A program made the translations under genes and the position numbers. Of a DNA stretch of 19,866 nt, positions 17,433 through 19,866 are shown piece by piece; positions within the stretch are counted from its first letter, which is position 1; every line of letters begins with the position of its first letter. The notes beneath the pieces are model-generated. The model was given only the letters and a program-made list of their open reading frames with translations. It did not search any database and was not told where the DNA came from. Source of the DNA: Ignavibacteriaceae bacterium. Lineage in GTDB: Bacteria > Bacteroidota > Ignavibacteria > Ignavibacteriales > Ignavibacteriaceae. Where the stretch lies: positions 1 to 19,866 of the forward strand of contig JACAFA010000268.1 in NCBI GenBank assembly GCA_013388525.1, in the 5' to 3' direction.

Positions 17433-18086
17433 TCAGTCAGATAATGCCCAAACAACAATATTAGTCCCGAATTTTAATGCTTCCTCCCTTTTGGCCGGAG
17501 GATTATTGTGAACTTCCGGATCAGCCCAGCCATCGCTGGGATTAGATTCATAAGTATAATAAACTGCAAGCCGCTTGCCTAAGAATATTCCAAAACCCTG
17601 CGGGGATTTTTCATCATGCTTATGAGTTTTTGGCGGACCGTTTTTAAAGTCAAAACAGGAATTATATATATCGTGGCTAAAAGGAACTTCTATAAAATCT
17701 TCGTCAGGAAAAACTTTTTTCATTTCTCTTCGAACCGCTTTGTCTAATCCATAATCATCATCAATATAAAGAAAGCCGCCGTTTTCAAGATATGTTCTCA
17801 ATCGTTTAGCATCTTCGTTTGAAAATACAATGTTGCCATGTCCGGTCATAAATAAAAAAGGATACATGAAAATTTCATCGCTAGAAATATCAACAAATTT
17901 ATAAACAGGGTTTACTCTGATGTTCGTATTTGCCTGAATAAATTTCAACAAATTCACCTCAGCAGATGGATCATTGTACCAATCACCGCCGCCGTTGTAT
18001 TTAAGACGAACGATCTGGAAATCATTTGATTGTGCTGAAAGTACCACTGGCAAAATCAAAACGAACAGAAATTTTAATTGGGACAT
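17433..18086 (-). CDS. secreted DUF4159-domain protein
   Basis: About 217 residues with an N-terminal signal peptide (MSQLKFLFVLILPVVLSAQS, likely cut after LSA), so the protein acts beyond the inner membrane. The core has FMTGHG, then a segment on the pattern LRTYLENGGFLYIDDDYG, and VPFSHDIYNS, which fit DUF4159; the family is thought to have a fold related to class I glutamine amidotransferases, though I see no catalytic Cys-His-Glu triad that I could assign. The frame is open to a TTG at 18137, with ATG at 18095 and 18086; I take 18086 because it gives the cleanest signal peptide, and 18095 is nearly as good. It is followed after 1 nt by the DUF4175 gene. Divergent from the EVE gene. Confidence 0.85.
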   Translation of the reverse strand: MSQLKFLFVLILPVVLSAQSNDFQIVRLKYNGGGDWYNDPSAEVNLLKFIQANTNIRVNPVYKFVDISSDEIFMYPFLFMTGHGNIVFSNEDAKRLRTYLENGGFLYIDDDYGLDKAVRREMKKVFPDEDFIEVPFSHDIYNSCFDFKNGPPKTHKHDEKSPQGFGIFLGKRLAVYYTYESNPSDGWADPEVHNNPPAKREEALKFGTNIVVWALSD

Positions 18087-18205
18087 TACAAACATTAATT
18101 TTATATGAAATATATTTGTGAGTGTATTCAATAGCAATCTATAAAACAGTCACATAACTTTATAAATATTTCAACAATCGACAGGAAATAAATCACAGGG
18201 AAATC

Positions 18206-18676
18206 ATGAAAAAATACTGGCTCGTTAAATCAGAACCCGAAGTTTTTTCTTTTAATGATCTTAAGAAAAGTAAAAATCAAACCACTTATTGGGATGGAGT
18301 TAGAAATTATCAGGCAAGAAATTATCTCAGAGATGAAATCAAAAAAGGTGATTTGGTATTATTCTATCACAGTAATTCAGATCCGCTTGCAGTAATGGGC
18401 ATCTGTGAAGTTGTGAAAGAAGGTTATCCCGATCATACACAATTTGATCCGGATAATGATCATTACGATCCCGAAGCTGATCCTAAAAATCCAACCTGGA
18501 TGATGGTAGATGTAAAGTTTGTGAAGGAGTTTAAAAATCCTGTTAAACTTGATGCAATCAAATCGAATCCAAAGTTAAAAAATATGAAGTTAATTGCCCG
18601 CGGAAACAGGTTATCTGTTATGCCTGTAACCAAAGAAGAATTTGATGAGATAATGAAAATGGGAGAACAGAAATAG
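18206..18676 (+). CDS. EVE-domain protein (THYN1-like)
   Basis: A 156-residue single-domain protein of the EVE family (PUA-like fold), which includes human thymocyte nuclear protein 1 and many bacterial proteins. Members are thought to bind modified bases in DNA or RNA. The start MKKYWLVKSEPEVFSFNDL, then WDGVRNYQARNYLRD (30-44), KKGDLVLFYHSN (46-57) and the C-terminal RLSVMPVT block are characteristic. Length is normal. The ATG follows CAGGGAAATC, a fair Shine-Dalgarno site. It stands alone, divergent from DUF4159, and its stop codon abuts a repeat-like element. There is no restriction or modification gene nearby to suggest a defence role. Confidence 0.93.
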   Translation: MKKYWLVKSEPEVFSFNDLKKSKNQTTYWDGVRNYQARNYLRDEIKKGDLVLFYHSNSDPLAVMGICEVVKEGYPDHTQFDPDNDHYDPEADPKNPTWMMVDVKFVKEFKNPVKLDAIKSNPKLKNMKLIARGNRLSVMPVTKEEFDEIMKMGEQK

Positions 18677-18741
18677 CACGCTGATGACGCAGATTGTTCT
18701 GATCAGCGCTGACCTGTTAAATCCGCATCATCTGTGTTCTA
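18677..18741. repeat. dispersed-repeat-like palindromic element after the EVE gene
   Basis: GATGACGCAGAT (18683-18694) and ATCCGCATCATC (18721-18732) are an imperfect inverted repeat (10 of 12 match), and between them TCAGCGCTGA (18703-18712) is a perfect 10-bp palindrome. The element begins right after the EVE stop codon. Its words (CTGATGACGCAGAT, ATCAGCG) resemble repeat sequences I recall from intergenic regions of many unrelated bacterial genomes; that memory is not a database result. Base composition is richer in GC than its surroundings. Confidence 0.5.
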
Positions 18742-18862
18742 TTCTTTTTTCCATCAGATAAAGATGTATGCTTCAAACAAGTTTATTCTGTTCATCTCCC
18801 TTTGGTTAATTCCGATGGGCACGCAGAATCCGCCAAGGCAAATCAAATTAATTGAAAAATTC

Positions 18863-18881
18863 ATCTCTCGATTGAGGAGAT
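18863..18881 (-). terminator. possible weak terminator of rmuC
   Basis: On the minus strand ATCTCCTCAATCGAGAGAT can fold as a 5-bp stem extended by two more pairs past a one-base bulge, followed by GAATTTTT. It lies 7 nt after the rmuC stop. The stem is short and AT-rich and the T run is brief, so it may not terminate efficiently. Confidence 0.35.
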
Positions 18882-18888
18882 TTAATTT

Positions 18889-19866
18889 TCATTGATTTTC
18901 TATTAGATTTTCTTCGTCACTTAAAGCACGGTTTAAAGTAGTTGGAGGAAGAGATTTGCTTGTTTTGGCGCCCAGCTCTTTAATCTTTTCAACTCCGGAA
19001 ATTAAATTGCCTCTGCCGTCGTGAATTTTTTTCATTGCACTTTCGTAACTGTCTTTCGCTGAATCCATTTTCTTTCCTACATCAATAAGGTCATTGTAAA
19101 AGTTTACAAATTTGTCGTAGAGACTTCCTGCTTGTCTTGCAATTTCCAATGCATTCCTGTTTTGATTTTCCTGTCTCCAGATACTCGATATCGTTCTCAA
19201 TGTTGCAAGTAATGTAGAGGGACTTACAATAACTATGTTCATCTCGAACGCATCATTAAAAATTGTCTGATCATTTTGAACTGCAATCGCAAACGCTGGT
19301 TCAATCGGCATAAACATTAGAACAAAATCAAGACTTTCAAGCTGATATAGATTCTGATAATTTTTTCCACTTAAGTTTTTAATATGTGAGCGAATTGAAT
19401 TTATGTGTTCTCGTAAAGCAAGCTGCTTCTGATGTTCATCATCTGAAGAAATAAATTTTTCATAAGCAACTAAAGAAACTTTTGAATCAATTACTATGCT
19501 TTTATTTTCAGGCAGTTTAATGATCACATCGGGCTGATATCTTTTGCCGGATTCTGCGGTGAGACTTTCCTGCACAACATATTCTCTTCCTTTCACTAAT
19601 CCGGATTTTTCAAGAATACTTTCAAGAATAAACTCTCCCCAGTTGCCCTGAGTTTTGCTTTGTCCTTTTAATGCTTCTGTTAGATTTTTTGCTTCCTGGG
19701 TTATTTGGTGATTCATATCCTTCAGCATTTGCAACTGTTCACGTAAGGAAGCGTGACCTTTAATGCTTTCTTTATTCGTTTCTTCTACTTTCTTTTCAAA
19801 GTCAGAAATTTTTTCTTTTAAAGGATTTAGTATTTCACTTAGCCTCTCTTTATTCTGCTCGGTGAA
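18889..19866 (-). CDS. rmuC: DNA recombination protein RmuC, N-terminus beyond the window
   Basis: Partial gene: the reading frame continues to the right-hand edge without a start, so 325 C-terminal codons are visible. Upstream of the core the residues KERLSEILNPLKEKISDFEKKVEET form the coiled coil usual for RmuC. The core then has TQGNWGE, SGLVKGREY, IVIDSKVS, FMPIEPAFA and PSTLLATLRT followed by IWRQENQNRNA, all typical of the RmuC domain (PF02646). The family has a nuclease-like fold and in E. coli limits recombination at inverted repeats; exact activity is not established. The missing part should include an N-terminal membrane anchor and more coil. No neighbour gives a further clue. Confidence 0.95.
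   Translation of the reverse strand, partial: FTEQNKERLSEILNPLKEKISDFEKKVEETNKESIKGHASLREQLQMLKDMNHQITQEAKNLTEALKGQSKTQGNWGEFILESILEKSGLVKGREYVVQESLTAESGKRYQPDVIIKLPENKSIVIDSKVSLVAYEKFISSDDEHQKQLALREHINSIRSHIKNLSGKNYQNLYQLESLDFVLMFMPIEPAFAIAVQNDQTIFNDAFEMNIVIVSPSTLLATLRTISSIWRQENQNRNALEIARQAGSLYDKFVNFYNDLIDVGKKMDSAKDSYESAMKKIHDGRGNLISGVEKIKELGAKTSKSLPPTTLNRALSDEENLIENQ

Noticed and set aside
18754..18864. 36-codon minus-strand frame downstream of rmuC
   Set aside because: It starts within the putative rmuC terminator and runs into the repeat-like element; no family is recognisable and it is short. Kept only as part of the repeat observation.

Overview
The window is AT-rich bacterial chromosome with short intergenic gaps and mostly housekeeping or signalling genes. 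Gene content points to the Bacteroidota/Chlorobi group, with Ignavibacteria as my best guess. The clues are a long plant/cyanobacterial-type IspH, an adjacent DUF4159/DUF4175 pair, soluble multi-domain two-component proteins and many starts with weak Shine-Dalgarno sites. This placement is inference from protein style; there is no rRNA gene to confirm it. I see no CRISPR array, tRNA, rRNA, insertion sequence or phage gene.

Layout. Positions 1-239 hold the possible first codons of a minus-strand gene, two abutting 19-bp palindromes and the ahcY terminator. Positions 240-2797 (minus) carry metK then ahcY, two consecutive steps of the S-adenosylmethionine cycle. A FabK/nitronate monooxygenase-type flavoprotein (3020-3955, plus) diverges from metK. 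Next come ispH and a small membrane protein (minus), prfA (plus), and a small two-helix membrane protein with a TTG start (minus).

Positions 7235-13613 (minus) form a signalling island of six genes read in this order: a soluble PAS histidine kinase, an NtrC-type sigma-54 activator, a STAS anti-sigma-factor antagonist, a receiver-receiver-PP2C phosphatase, a histidine-kinase-like protein whose ATP-binding domain looks degenerate, and a NarL/LuxR-type response regulator. Gaps of 24, 1, 38, 115 and 3 nt suggest one or two transcripts. The first two look like a kinase/regulator pair. The STAS and PP2C proteins are two of the three usual parts of a partner-switching module; the anti-sigma kinase is not in the window. 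The last two look like a pair in which the kinase half may now act only as a phosphatase or phosphotransfer protein.

The 437-nt gap 13614-14050 contains a candidate promoter with two inverted repeats for the island, and a probable decayed small gene with three in-frame stop codons. Then come a large coiled-coil membrane protein (DUF4175) and a secreted DUF4159 protein, read DUF4159 then DUF4175 with one nucleotide between them. An EVE-domain protein (plus) is followed immediately by a dispersed-repeat-like element. The window ends inside rmuC (minus), which lacks its N-terminus.

The most interesting items are the degenerate kinase/LuxR pair, the fusion of sigma-54 activation and partner switching in one operon, the DUF4159/DUF4175 pair, the tandem palindromes, and the small pseudogene with three different stop codons.
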